DNA of 52,676 nucleotides from Planctomycetota bacterium (GTDB lineage: Bacteria > Planctomycetota > JAJSAM01 > JAJVHW01), in the NCBI GenBank assembly GCA_021776825.1, contig JAJFFG010000011.1:1-52676 (forward strand), read 5' to 3'. Position 1 is the stretch's first letter; every line of letters begins with the position of its first letter. Made by a program: the position numbers and the translations under genes. This document shows, piece by piece, positions 25,589 through 33,569 of the stretch. The notes beneath the pieces were generated by a model. The model searched no databases and had not been told where the DNA came from. It saw only the letters and a list, made by a program, of their open reading frames with translations.

Positions 25589-27103
25589 ATGCGCACCGCT
25601 ACCAGTCGGCTCCTCGCGCTGACCGCGCTCCTCGCGACGTCCGCCACCGCTCTAGCGGGCACGATCCTCGTCCCGCTCCAGGAGCCGACGGTGGCCGATG
25701 CGTTGGAGATGACGCGGCCGGGCGACACGGTCGTCGTCGTAGCGAACGCGCCGGGAGGCGGACGCGCACGCGCCGCGAACGGCGTCCGCATCGTCGGCAC
25801 CCCTGGGTCGGTCGTTCGCGGCGACCTGCACGTCGTCGGTCGGCGCGTGCGGCTGCATCGGCTGCAGTTCCGGGACGGACACCTGCGGGTCACGGGGCCG
25901 CACGCCCTCATCCGCCACTGCACGATGGACGGAGTCGACGCGCGCGGGATCTCGATCCGCGGTCGACGCGCTCGGGTGATCGGTGGCGAGGTACACGTCT
26001 CGCGGCCGGTCAGCGCGGTCGAGATCGACGGTGACCATGGGGTCGTTCGCGACGTTCGCATTCGGATGGGGCGCCATCTCGTAGGACCGCGCTTCGGCAC
26101 TCCTGGGACCACCGGCATCAATGTCCGCGGTCGACGAACCCGTCTCCGGGACAACCTCGTCTCCGGCGCGGAGTCGGCGGTGGTGGTCGCAGGCGACCTC
26201 GCGCGCATCGAGGGCGACACGGTCTTTAGCGCAACAACCGGCATGCGAGTCACTGGCGACCGGGTGATCGTCAACGGGACCTCGGTGAACGTGGAGCGCT
26301 CGGGCATCGTCGTCGGCGGTCTCGCGCCTCGCGTCACGGCCAACCGCGCGACGGCGCAGGACCACGGCGGCGGTGCCGGCCCGGGCTTCGTGATCCGCTC
26401 GAGCGGCGCGGCAGCGGTGGTCACGAACAACTCGGTGAGCGGCCTGTCGGCAGGGTTCGACCTCGAGCTCTCAGGCGCTGACATCCGCGAGCTCTCGCAC
26501 ACCGCGTACGACGACGGTGGGTTCGCCCCGAGTTTCCGCGTCACCGGAGACGACAACACGATCGAGAGCCTGAGCAGCAACGTCACGTACTCCGGCGCGC
26601 TGGAGCTCAACGGATCCGGCAACCTACTCTCGCGCCTCATCGCGTTCGGCGGATCCCTCTCCTTCATCCCGGGCATTCGCGTGATCGGCGACGCGAACGT
26701 GATCCATGACGTGTCGCTCTCGGGCCGGAGCCAATTCGGCGTGTCGTTCTACGGCAACGGCAACGTCCTCTCCGAGAGCGATGTCGAGGTGAACATTGGC
26801 ATCGGCGTGCGCATCGCCGGAGACCAGAACATCGTCCGCGACACCGCCGCCCGCTGTCTTCGCGGCACTGGCAGCGCCGCCTTGTTCGTCGCGAACGGCA
26901 ACGGCAACGTCGTCGAACGATCCACGGTCACATCCCGCGACGAGGACGTCGTCGGACTCCACAACGCCGCCTCCGCAACCGTAGTTCGCGACTGCACGAT
27001 CCGATCGGGCGGCGACTTCGATGGTGCCCCCCAGGGCGAGCACGTCCGCAACGACGGCGACTTCGCTGAGTTTGAAGGCAACGTCGTCGGGCCGGCGGAG
27101 TGA
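25589..27103 (+). CDS. Secreted right-handed parallel beta-helix protein B1
   Basis: A 504-residue protein with a signal peptide (about 1-23, ending TALA). The N-terminal cap block TILVPLQEPTVADAL, then PGDTVVVVANAPGGGR, is shared almost word for word with B2, B3 and B4. It resembles the IQxAIxxAxPGDTIxV entry of NosD/pectate-lyase-like helices. Coils of about 22 residues follow, many with G-D-x-N-x-I turns (VTGDDNTIESL, VIGDANVIHDV, IAGDQNIVRDT). The C-terminus, HVRNDGDFAEFEGNVVG, is also conserved. No catalytic residues are evident. ATG 25589 is chosen because it starts the signal peptide; the frame is open to 25490. Confidence 0.9.
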   Translation: MRTATSRLLALTALLATSATALAGTILVPLQEPTVADALEMTRPGDTVVVVANAPGGGRARAANGVRIVGTPGSVVRGDLHVVGRRVRLHRLQFRDGHLRVTGPHALIRHCTMDGVDARGISIRGRRARVIGGEVHVSRPVSAVEIDGDHGVVRDVRIRMGRHLVGPRFGTPGTTGINVRGRRTRLRDNLVSGAESAVVVAGDLARIEGDTVFSATTGMRVTGDRVIVNGTSVNVERSGIVVGGLAPRVTANRATAQDHGGGAGPGFVIRSSGAAAVVTNNSVSGLSAGFDLELSGADIRELSHTAYDDGGFAPSFRVTGDDNTIESLSSNVTYSGALELNGSGNLLSRLIAFGGSLSFIPGIRVIGDANVIHDVSLSGRSQFGVSFYGNGNVLSESDVEVNIGIGVRIAGDQNIVRDTAARCLRGTGSAALFVANGNGNVVERSTVTSRDEDVVGLHNAASATVVRDCTIRSGGDFDGAPQGEHVRNDGDFAEFEGNVVGPAE

Positions 27104-27193
27104 GCGCTCGATGCGTGACGCCGCGGCGAGCGGAGCGCGCCGCCGACGCGATCGCGTCGCGCTGCGGACTCGGCGTACCCGGTGCACGCGTCG

Positions 27194-27199
27194 TACGCT
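27194..27199 (+). promoter_or_regulatory. -10-like TACGCT before type A gene 2
   Basis: TACGCT ends 8 bases before ATG 27208. The surrounding CGTACGCTTC is the same as that before B1 (25573-25582), a shared 10-base element at the same distance from the start codon. No clear -35 is seen. Confidence 0.4.
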
Positions 27200-27207
27200 T
27201 CACGAAG

Positions 27208-28782
27208 ATGACCAAGTTCGCTCTCACGGCCCTCCCGGCGCTCATCGGGGTAGTCGCCCTCTTCGGGACGACGGCGGTGGCTCCAGCCCAGGACAAGGCC
27301 ATCGTCGTCGCGACGTTCCCGCGTGAAACCCGAACGCGGCTGCGCTCGACCGTCGCCGAGGACCCGCGTCACCTGCTGCGCGTGCTCGACGACGGCGGTG
27401 TGTTCGTGCTCGTGGAGCGCGAGGACGGCGTGCTCGTGCTGCATCAAGGGACGCGCAAGCGCCCGCGCACCACACTGCTCACCGCGCCTGAGCACGAAGG
27501 CGAGGCCGCTCGGCTCTCGACACTGGACGTGGTTGAAGGCGCGGCGGTCGCAACGTGGATCGTCGAGCGGTCGTCGACCACATACGTCTGGGTCGATCGT
27601 GTGCGACGCCAGGAGGGTGTGCTGCACCAGACGCGCCAATCCGTGTTGGTCGCCGGGCCGACCTCGCTCGCGGAAGCCCACCCACTCCTGGACCTCGTCG
27701 TCGAGGCGAGCTCGCACGCGGTCGTTTCGGTCGGGAGTGTGAGGAGCGCCACGCGCTACGACGGGCCAAGTTCCCCCACGTACGACAGCGGGTACCTTCT
27801 GGCGCAGCGGGCCTCGATCGGGGCGGGCACTGTGTCGACCGAGTTCACGCCACCCGTCAAGCTCTTCGGACCGCGGGGCGAACGCATCGGCGTCTTCGGC
27901 AGCATCGAGCACTTCCACGCAGTGCAGGTCGAGCCGCGAACTCCGTCCGCGTGGATCGGGGCGCGGCTCTTTCGCGGGGACTCTCCACACGAATCCGGCG
28001 TCGGACTGGCGTGGGTCGGCCAGCTCACGCCGGCGGGCGACGTCGGTCACAACGGCACGGTGTCCGGCTCGTCCCTATACCCCGACAGCCGGGTGTGGCT
28101 CGACATCCAGCCGCTTCGCGATGACGACGCTGTGGGCTTCGCGGCGATCGTCGAGACCGGGTTCGGCATCTTCGGCGGCGACGCGCTGACAGGGCGCGTT
28201 CCGCAGCTGCCGACCACCAGCGCTGAACCGCTCCGACTGCGGGACCTGACGCCGGCGCCCCCCGACAGACTGGCGGTCGCCCATGACGAGTTCGGCAACC
28301 ACGCGGCCGCCTGGCGCCCGTCGCAGCTCCTCAGCAGCCGGGTCTGGTTCCCCCTCGCCGGTCGCGTTGTCGCCCGTCTCCACCTCGCCGACGGTCGGCT
28401 TCGGCACGCGCGAAACGTCCTGCCGAGGTCGACGCGCGGGCGCCCCGCGATTGCGGCTGTGAAGAACCACCGCGAGCGCTTCATCGTCGCCTCTGCCCGC
28501 GGTGCGCGCGACGTCGGTCCCGTGACGTCCATCGTGCTCCGTGGTGTCGACCTCCGCGGCCGCCTGAGGAGGCGTCAATCGGTCGCCGCACTCGGAGGCG
28601 AGGTTCTCGCCCTCGCCGAGTGCCATGGCGATGACGCGGACGGTCGGGTCTGGATGCTCTGGTCGGCCCTCGACGATCGCCGTCGTCGCACGCTGCGCCT
28701 GTCGCGCCTCCTCCGTCCCCCACCGGTGAGCCGCGTGCGAGCGCGCAAGATCGAGGACTTGTTCGGACTCGATGGTCGCTGA
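27208..28782 (+). CDS. Secreted protein A2, unrecognised
   Basis: A 524-residue protein with a signal peptide (about 1-27, ending VAPAQ). It is a clear paralogue of A3: both share LSTLDV, then an Asp-Arg-Val strand, EASSH at about 180, YDxGYL, a V-E-P-R strand, and the C-terminal block DGRxWMLWSA followed by RRTLRLSRLLRP. Repeated short strands suggest a beta-propeller or beta-sandwich array, but no known family is recognised. ATG 27208 gives a signal peptide; an upstream GTG at 27100 overlaps the B1 stop but adds an Arg-rich, non-secretory N-terminus. There is no anchor or active-site motif. Confidence 0.87.
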   Translation: MTKFALTALPALIGVVALFGTTAVAPAQDKAIVVATFPRETRTRLRSTVAEDPRHLLRVLDDGGVFVLVEREDGVLVLHQGTRKRPRTTLLTAPEHEGEAARLSTLDVVEGAAVATWIVERSSTTYVWVDRVRRQEGVLHQTRQSVLVAGPTSLAEAHPLLDLVVEASSHAVVSVGSVRSATRYDGPSSPTYDSGYLLAQRASIGAGTVSTEFTPPVKLFGPRGERIGVFGSIEHFHAVQVEPRTPSAWIGARLFRGDSPHESGVGLAWVGQLTPAGDVGHNGTVSGSSLYPDSRVWLDIQPLRDDDAVGFAAIVETGFGIFGGDALTGRVPQLPTTSAEPLRLRDLTPAPPDRLAVAHDEFGNHAAAWRPSQLLSSRVWFPLAGRVVARLHLADGRLRHARNVLPRSTRGRPAIAAVKNHRERFIVASARGARDVGPVTSIVLRGVDLRGRLRRRQSVAALGGEVLALAECHGDDADGRVWMLWSALDDRRRRTLRLSRLLRPPPVSRVRARKIEDLFGLDGR

Positions 28783-28885
28783 CGATCTCCCGCTGGCGGC
28801 AAGCCACGTCCCGGAGGGGTCATATGACTCCGCCGGGCGGCAGGGCGCCGATCGGCATCGACCGCTGACGCCGGGAGGGCCACCG

Positions 28886-30445
28886 ATGATGCGCACACTC
28901 CTCGCGTTGATGCTGGTCGCCTGCGCGGCCGGTGACGCCGTGGCACAGACCATCCTGGTGCCCCTGCACGAGCCTACCGTGGCCGATGCTGTGAGGATGG
29001 CCCGGCCTGGCGACACGATCGTCGTCGCAGCCGACGCCGCGGGCGGCGGTCGCGCGCATGCACCCGCCGGGCTCCGCATCATCGGCACGAAGGGCGCGCG
29101 CATCGATGGAGTGCTCCATCTCCGCGGGTCGCGCCTCCGCCTTCGCAACCTGCAGTTCCGCGACGCGCGAGTGCGCATCCGGGGCAAGCGGCCCGATGTC
29201 CGACGGTGCACGTTCGGAGGAGAGGAGTCACTCGGTGTGAGCATCGACGGCATCGATGCTCGCGTCGTCAACTGCTCGTTCCGCACAACGGGACTCGAGC
29301 TGCGTGGCCTCCGCGTTCGCGTGACGAACTGCTCGTTCCGCGTGGAGGAAGAGGACGCGCTCGTCGTATCGGGAACGCGTGCGCGCGTCCGCCGGAACCG
29401 CATCGAGATGTCCAACCCGAGCTTCGCCTTCCACTTCGGCCCGCCGCAGTGGACTCGGGCCATGGTGGTCTTCGGAGACGAGACGACGGTGGATCGCAAC
29501 CAGGTTCTGGGCGCGGAGTCGATGGGGTCGATCTACGGCGACGACGTGCGCGTGACGCGCAACGTCTCGGAGTACGGTGCGCGGGCGCTGAGGGTGCACG
29601 GGGATCGAGTGTTCGTGGACGGCAACGATCTGCGACAGCGCGCCAACGGCATCGACGTGCTCGGCGCGTTGCCGGTGGTCACGAACAACCACGTGACCAG
29701 CGACGATGTCGCCAGGTCAGCGTTCGGGGTGGGCATCCGTGTGCACTCCGACGCCGCGGGCGGACGTGTGGCCCACAACTACGTGAGCGAACTCACCGAC
29801 GGCTTCGACCTCCGACTCCACGATGCGGAGATCAGCTCGCTCGGCCACTACGCGAACGGGGAGAACGGCGACCGCCCCAGTTTCCTGATCGAGGGCGACG
29901 ACAATCGGATCGACAGTCTGCAAAGCGCCACCACGTACTCCGCGGTGCTCTGGCTGACGGGCTCACGCAACGAGGTCGACACCGTGACGGCGGCCGCCGG
30001 CACACAGGGGTATCCGCCCGGCATTCGCGTCATCGGCGATGCCAACGTGATCCGCTCGGCGCGCCTGTTCGATTGGCGGGGCTACGGGGTCTCGTTGCGC
30101 GGCGACGACAACACGCTCTCCGAGAGCAGCATCCAGGTGAACGCAGGAGCCGGCATGATCGTCGCTGGCGACCGCAATCGAGTCCAGGGTGTCACTGTGA
30201 CTTCCTCGTACGGATACTCGGCGACGCCAACGGGAGGACTGATCGTCGAACGCGGCGACGGCAACGTCGTGGACGATTGTGGGATCAGAGTGTGGTTCGG
30301 CGACGGCATCGCCCTGCACAACGCGGGAACGCGCACGGTCGTCCGCAACTGTACGATCCGCGCGAGCGACGAGGGCGGCGAGCACGTCCGTGACGACGGC
30401 GAGTTCGCCGTCTTCGAGAACAACATCGTCGGGCGGCCGGACTGA
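28886..30445 (+). CDS. Secreted right-handed parallel beta-helix protein B2
   Basis: A 519-residue paralogue of B1. A signal peptide (about 1-21, ending AVAQ) is followed by TILVPLHEPTVADAVRMARPGD and the AAGGGRAHA block, then beta-helix coils with alternating R-V-R-x-N turns (RVTNCSF repeated, VVNCSF). C-terminal GDDNTLSESSIQVN and the ending HVRDDGEFAVFENNIVG match the other copies. ATG 28886, or the adjacent ATG 28889, has GGAGG eight bases upstream, unlike the leaderless-looking B1. It begins the translationally coupled part of the array: the next start is 2 bases after its stop. Confidence 0.9.
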   Translation: MMRTLLALMLVACAAGDAVAQTILVPLHEPTVADAVRMARPGDTIVVAADAAGGGRAHAPAGLRIIGTKGARIDGVLHLRGSRLRLRNLQFRDARVRIRGKRPDVRRCTFGGEESLGVSIDGIDARVVNCSFRTTGLELRGLRVRVTNCSFRVEEEDALVVSGTRARVRRNRIEMSNPSFAFHFGPPQWTRAMVVFGDETTVDRNQVLGAESMGSIYGDDVRVTRNVSEYGARALRVHGDRVFVDGNDLRQRANGIDVLGALPVVTNNHVTSDDVARSAFGVGIRVHSDAAGGRVAHNYVSELTDGFDLRLHDAEISSLGHYANGENGDRPSFLIEGDDNRIDSLQSATTYSAVLWLTGSRNEVDTVTAAAGTQGYPPGIRVIGDANVIRSARLFDWRGYGVSLRGDDNTLSESSIQVNAGAGMIVAGDRNRVQGVTVTSSYGYSATPTGGLIVERGDGNVVDDCGIRVWFGDGIALHNAGTRTVVRNCTIRASDEGGEHVRDDGEFAVFENNIVGRPD

Positions 30446-30447
30446 GC

Positions 30448-32043
30448 ATGTCACGGCCACACCGGCTGATCTCGCGCTGGATCGCGGCGCGTTCCGCCGT
30501 CGCCGCTGTCGTTCTGGTCTGCGCTGCGCTCCCGATTCGAGCCGACGAAGGTGTCGTCGTCGAGCGGCACCGGCGGGAGCTCCGGACCGAGCCTCGACGC
30601 CGTGTTCCGCGTCTCATCGATCGCACGATCGTGCGCAGCCGACCGGGGGGCGGTGCCATCGCGCTCGCCGCCCATGCGGACGGCGTGGACGTCCTCGCAG
30701 TCGGTGCGCACGGATCGGCGCGAACACTGCGGCTCCGCGCACCAGTCCACGACGGCGAGCCCGCGTGTCTGTCGACGCTCGACGTCCAGGACGGGATCGC
30801 GGCGGCCGTGTGGGTCGCGGAGGCCGGTGAGACGGTCCACCTCTGGATCGATCGCGTGCAGCGCGACGGCCCCGTGCTCGTTTCGGAGCGCGAACGCCTC
30901 CGCGCGACCGAACGCGATCTCGGATCGGACCTCAGCGCCCCGTCCCAGCAACGCTACTTCGCCGAAGCCAGTTCGCACACACTCGTGTCCGTGGTCGAGG
31001 TCGGCCCGGTGCGTCGTCGCGATCGAGGACTCAACGAGTACGACAACGGCTACCTGCGGGTGCAGCGAGTCACACTCGATGCCGGCGCCGGGGACGTTGT
31101 CTTCTCGCCAGTGATGTCGGTGTTTCCGCCATCGGGAGAGCAGTACCCGGGCATCGAACGACTCGAGGACTTCTACATCGTCGGTGTCGAGCCCCGCGGC
31201 GCATCCGCGTGGGTCTTCGGCAGCCAGTCGCTCCGTTCAACTCCGAACTTCTCCACGGGCTCCGAGTCGCGGCAGTGGCTCGTTCGCGTGGATTCCGACG
31301 GCAGCATCGGGCACTCCGGTCCGATCTCTCCGCCGAACCGCAGTGGCAGCCGCTACGCCGGCCTGGAGGTCAGACTCACACCGAACCGGGAGGGAGTGCT
31401 GATCACCGGCGCCGTGGACTACTCCGGTTCCGTTGGCGGGTTTCTCGTGCCGCTGGCGGGCCGTGTGCCGGGCCTGCTCGAACTCGATCGTGAGTCGGTG
31501 CTGTTCGGTCAGCGCCACCCCTCGACGACGGCCGGCGAGATCCGAGCCGCACCCGCTGGCGAGGGCGACATCGCTGTCGCGTTCCGCGCGGTGGACGCGC
31601 CCCTGTTCCGGCGGCGCTCGGGTCGCGGCGTCGTTCAGATCCGGACGGAGGACGCCGAGGTCCGAACGCGCGTGGTCTTCCCGCGGTCGATCGTCGGTAC
31701 TCCCGTGATCACAGCCGTCACGAACGGTCGCGAACGGTTCGTGGTCGCCGCGGCGCGCGGGCGTCATCGCGGAGCAGGCACAGTCGACGCGATCCTCGTG
31801 CGCGGCGTCGACCATCGCGGGCGGGCGCGTCGCCGCCAGACGATCTCGGCGCGGTTCGGCCGCGTCCACGAGCTCGCCGCCTGCGACAAGTCCGACACCG
31901 ACGGCCGGGCGTGGATGCTCTGGTCCGCCGTCGGCGACGACGGCCGCCGCACGCTGCGCCTCTCGCGGCTCCTGCGTCCGCGCGCCCCTGCTCACGTCCG
32001 ACCCCGCGAGGTGAGAGCACTGTTCGAGCGGAACGACCGATGA
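30448..32043 (+). CDS. Secreted protein A3, unrecognised, paralogue of A2
   Basis: A 531-residue protein. A signal peptide with a positively charged start (MSRPHRLISRWIAARSAV) and a hydrophobic core ends near PIRAD. The body matches A2 along its length: CLSTLDVQDG, HLWIDRVQRDG, EASSHTLVSVVEVG, EYDNGYLRVQRV, VEPRGASAW, then NGRERFVVAAARG, and the shared C-terminus with WMLWSA and LRLSRLLRP. The start is two bases after the B2 stop, and its own stop overlaps the B3 start as ATGA, so it is made together with its B partners. No enzymatic motif is seen. Confidence 0.88.
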   Translation: MSRPHRLISRWIAARSAVAAVVLVCAALPIRADEGVVVERHRRELRTEPRRRVPRLIDRTIVRSRPGGGAIALAAHADGVDVLAVGAHGSARTLRLRAPVHDGEPACLSTLDVQDGIAAAVWVAEAGETVHLWIDRVQRDGPVLVSERERLRATERDLGSDLSAPSQQRYFAEASSHTLVSVVEVGPVRRRDRGLNEYDNGYLRVQRVTLDAGAGDVVFSPVMSVFPPSGEQYPGIERLEDFYIVGVEPRGASAWVFGSQSLRSTPNFSTGSESRQWLVRVDSDGSIGHSGPISPPNRSGSRYAGLEVRLTPNREGVLITGAVDYSGSVGGFLVPLAGRVPGLLELDRESVLFGQRHPSTTAGEIRAAPAGEGDIAVAFRAVDAPLFRRRSGRGVVQIRTEDAEVRTRVVFPRSIVGTPVITAVTNGRERFVVAAARGRHRGAGTVDAILVRGVDHRGRARRRQTISARFGRVHELAACDKSDTDGRAWMLWSAVGDDGRRTLRLSRLLRPRAPAHVRPREVRALFERNDR

Positions 32044-33569
32044 TCCACCCGATGCGACGGTTCACGTTGGTTGGAGCGCTCCTCGTGATGCTCGGCACGA
32101 CGGCCACCGCTGACACGATCTTCGTGCCCCTGCAGCAACCCACCGTCGCCGACGCGGTGGCCGGCGCCGGACCCGGGGACACCATCGTCGTCGTCGCGTC
32201 GGCGCCGGGCGGCGGGCGCGCCACGGCGCGTCCGGGCATCCGCATCGTCGGCGCGCCAGAGGCGTACGTACGCGGTTCGCTCGAGCTCACGGGCCACGGC
32301 CTCCGCATCCACAGAGTCTCGTTCCGCAACGCGGATGTCCGCCTCACCGGAGACCGCGCACTCGTGCGTCGCTGCCGCTTCGACGGAGAGCGAGGCACGG
32401 GCGTGCGGATCCGCGGGCGCCGCGCCACCGTCTCGGGGTCGCGCTTCCAGCAGCGACGCGCGACTGCGATCTCGATCCAGGGGCCGAGCGCGCGCGTCGT
32501 CAGGAACTCGATCGACATGCGACGCCTCGGTCGCCGCAGCATCCGTCTCCCTGCCCAGGCCTCGGGCGGGATCGAGGTGGACGGTGATCGCGCACGAGTG
32601 CGCGGCAACCGGCTGGTGGCGATCGAGAGGACGCTCGTGCTCCGGGGCGACGATGCCCGCGTCCTCCGCAACATGACGGAAGCGAGCATCGATGGGTTCC
32701 TCGTCCGTGGCGCGCGTGCGCTCATCGACGACAACCTCCTTCACCAAGACGGGTTCGGCATCGACGTCCTCGGAGATACGCCGGTCGTCACGAACAACGA
32801 CGTGCGGAACTTCGGTCTCTTCGGCTTCGGCGGCGGTCCCGGCATCCGGGTGCACTCGGACTCCCCCGGCGGACAGGTCAGGCGCAACACCGTCCAGCAG
32901 CACCAACGCGGATTCGACCTGCGCCTGTGCGGCGCCGAGATCGGGTCGATCTATCACGGTGAGGTCGACACGTTCAGCCTCGAACCAAGCGTACTCCTCG
33001 TCGGTGATGACAATCGACTGGATGGGATGTCCAGCCAGACCACCTACGCGCGAACGCTCCGGGTGGTGGGCTCGCGAAACGAGATCATCGGGGTCTTCGC
33101 GACGTCAGGGTCGAACCTCCGTACCCCCGCGATCCTCGTCGAAGGAGATCACAACACTCTGCGCGACCTGGACGTCGGCGCCCGCGGCGGCGGTGGAGTC
33201 GCGGTGACCGGCGACGACAACGAGGTGAACGGGGGAAGCGTCGAGGTGTGGTTCGGTACATGCGTGCAGATCTCAGGTCACCGCAATCGAGTGGCCAGCA
33301 TCGCGGCGAGACTGCGCAACTACCTCGGCGCTCCTTCGGCGGCGATCGTGATCGCGAGTGGCACCGGAAACATCGTGACCGAGTGTGAGGCCCGCGCGGA
33401 GGATCATCGCGACAGCGGCCTGTCGAACGCCGCAACCGCCACGGTCGTGCGTGGCTGCACACTGCTCTCCGGCGTCAACTCTCCCGACGACGCCCCGGAA
33501 GGACAGTCCGTCCGCAACAGCGGCGACTTCGCGGTGTTCGAGGACAACGTGCTCACGGTGGTCGAGTGA
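32040..33569 (+). CDS. Secreted right-handed parallel beta-helix protein B3
   Basis: A 509-residue paralogue of B1, B2 and B4. A signal peptide (about 1-24, ending TATAD) precedes TIFVPLQQPTVADAVAGAGPGD and the APGGGRATA block. Beta-helix coils with repeated R-G-R-R-A and G-D-x-A-x-V turns and a late GDDNEVNGGSVEV coil match the equivalent coil of B2. It ends SVRNSGDFAVFEDNVL. The start ATG 32040 overlaps the A3 stop as ATGA; ATG 32052 is an alternative that shortens the signal peptide. The stop overlaps the B4 GTG by 4 bases. Confidence 0.9.
   Translation: MIHPMRRFTLVGALLVMLGTTATADTIFVPLQQPTVADAVAGAGPGDTIVVVASAPGGGRATARPGIRIVGAPEAYVRGSLELTGHGLRIHRVSFRNADVRLTGDRALVRRCRFDGERGTGVRIRGRRATVSGSRFQQRRATAISIQGPSARVVRNSIDMRRLGRRSIRLPAQASGGIEVDGDRARVRGNRLVAIERTLVLRGDDARVLRNMTEASIDGFLVRGARALIDDNLLHQDGFGIDVLGDTPVVTNNDVRNFGLFGFGGGPGIRVHSDSPGGQVRRNTVQQHQRGFDLRLCGAEIGSIYHGEVDTFSLEPSVLLVGDDNRLDGMSSQTTYARTLRVVGSRNEIIGVFATSGSNLRTPAILVEGDHNTLRDLDVGARGGGGVAVTGDDNEVNGGSVEVWFGTCVQISGHRNRVASIAARLRNYLGAPSAAIVIASGTGNIVTECEARAEDHRDSGLSNAATATVVRGCTLLSGVNSPDDAPEGQSVRNSGDFAVFEDNVLTVVE

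Noticed and set aside
24346..26676. A 776-codon open frame on the minus strand opposite A1 and B1
   Set aside because: It is Arg/Pro/Ser-rich, has no family motif, and mirrors two well-supported plus-strand genes with signal peptides. Long antisense frames are expected where third codon positions are nearly all G or C.
28075..29499. A 474-codon minus-strand frame opposite A2 and B2, with similar ones at 14208-15977 and 19334-21115
   Set aside because: Same GC shadow effect; the plus-strand genes have clear domains and the shadows have none.
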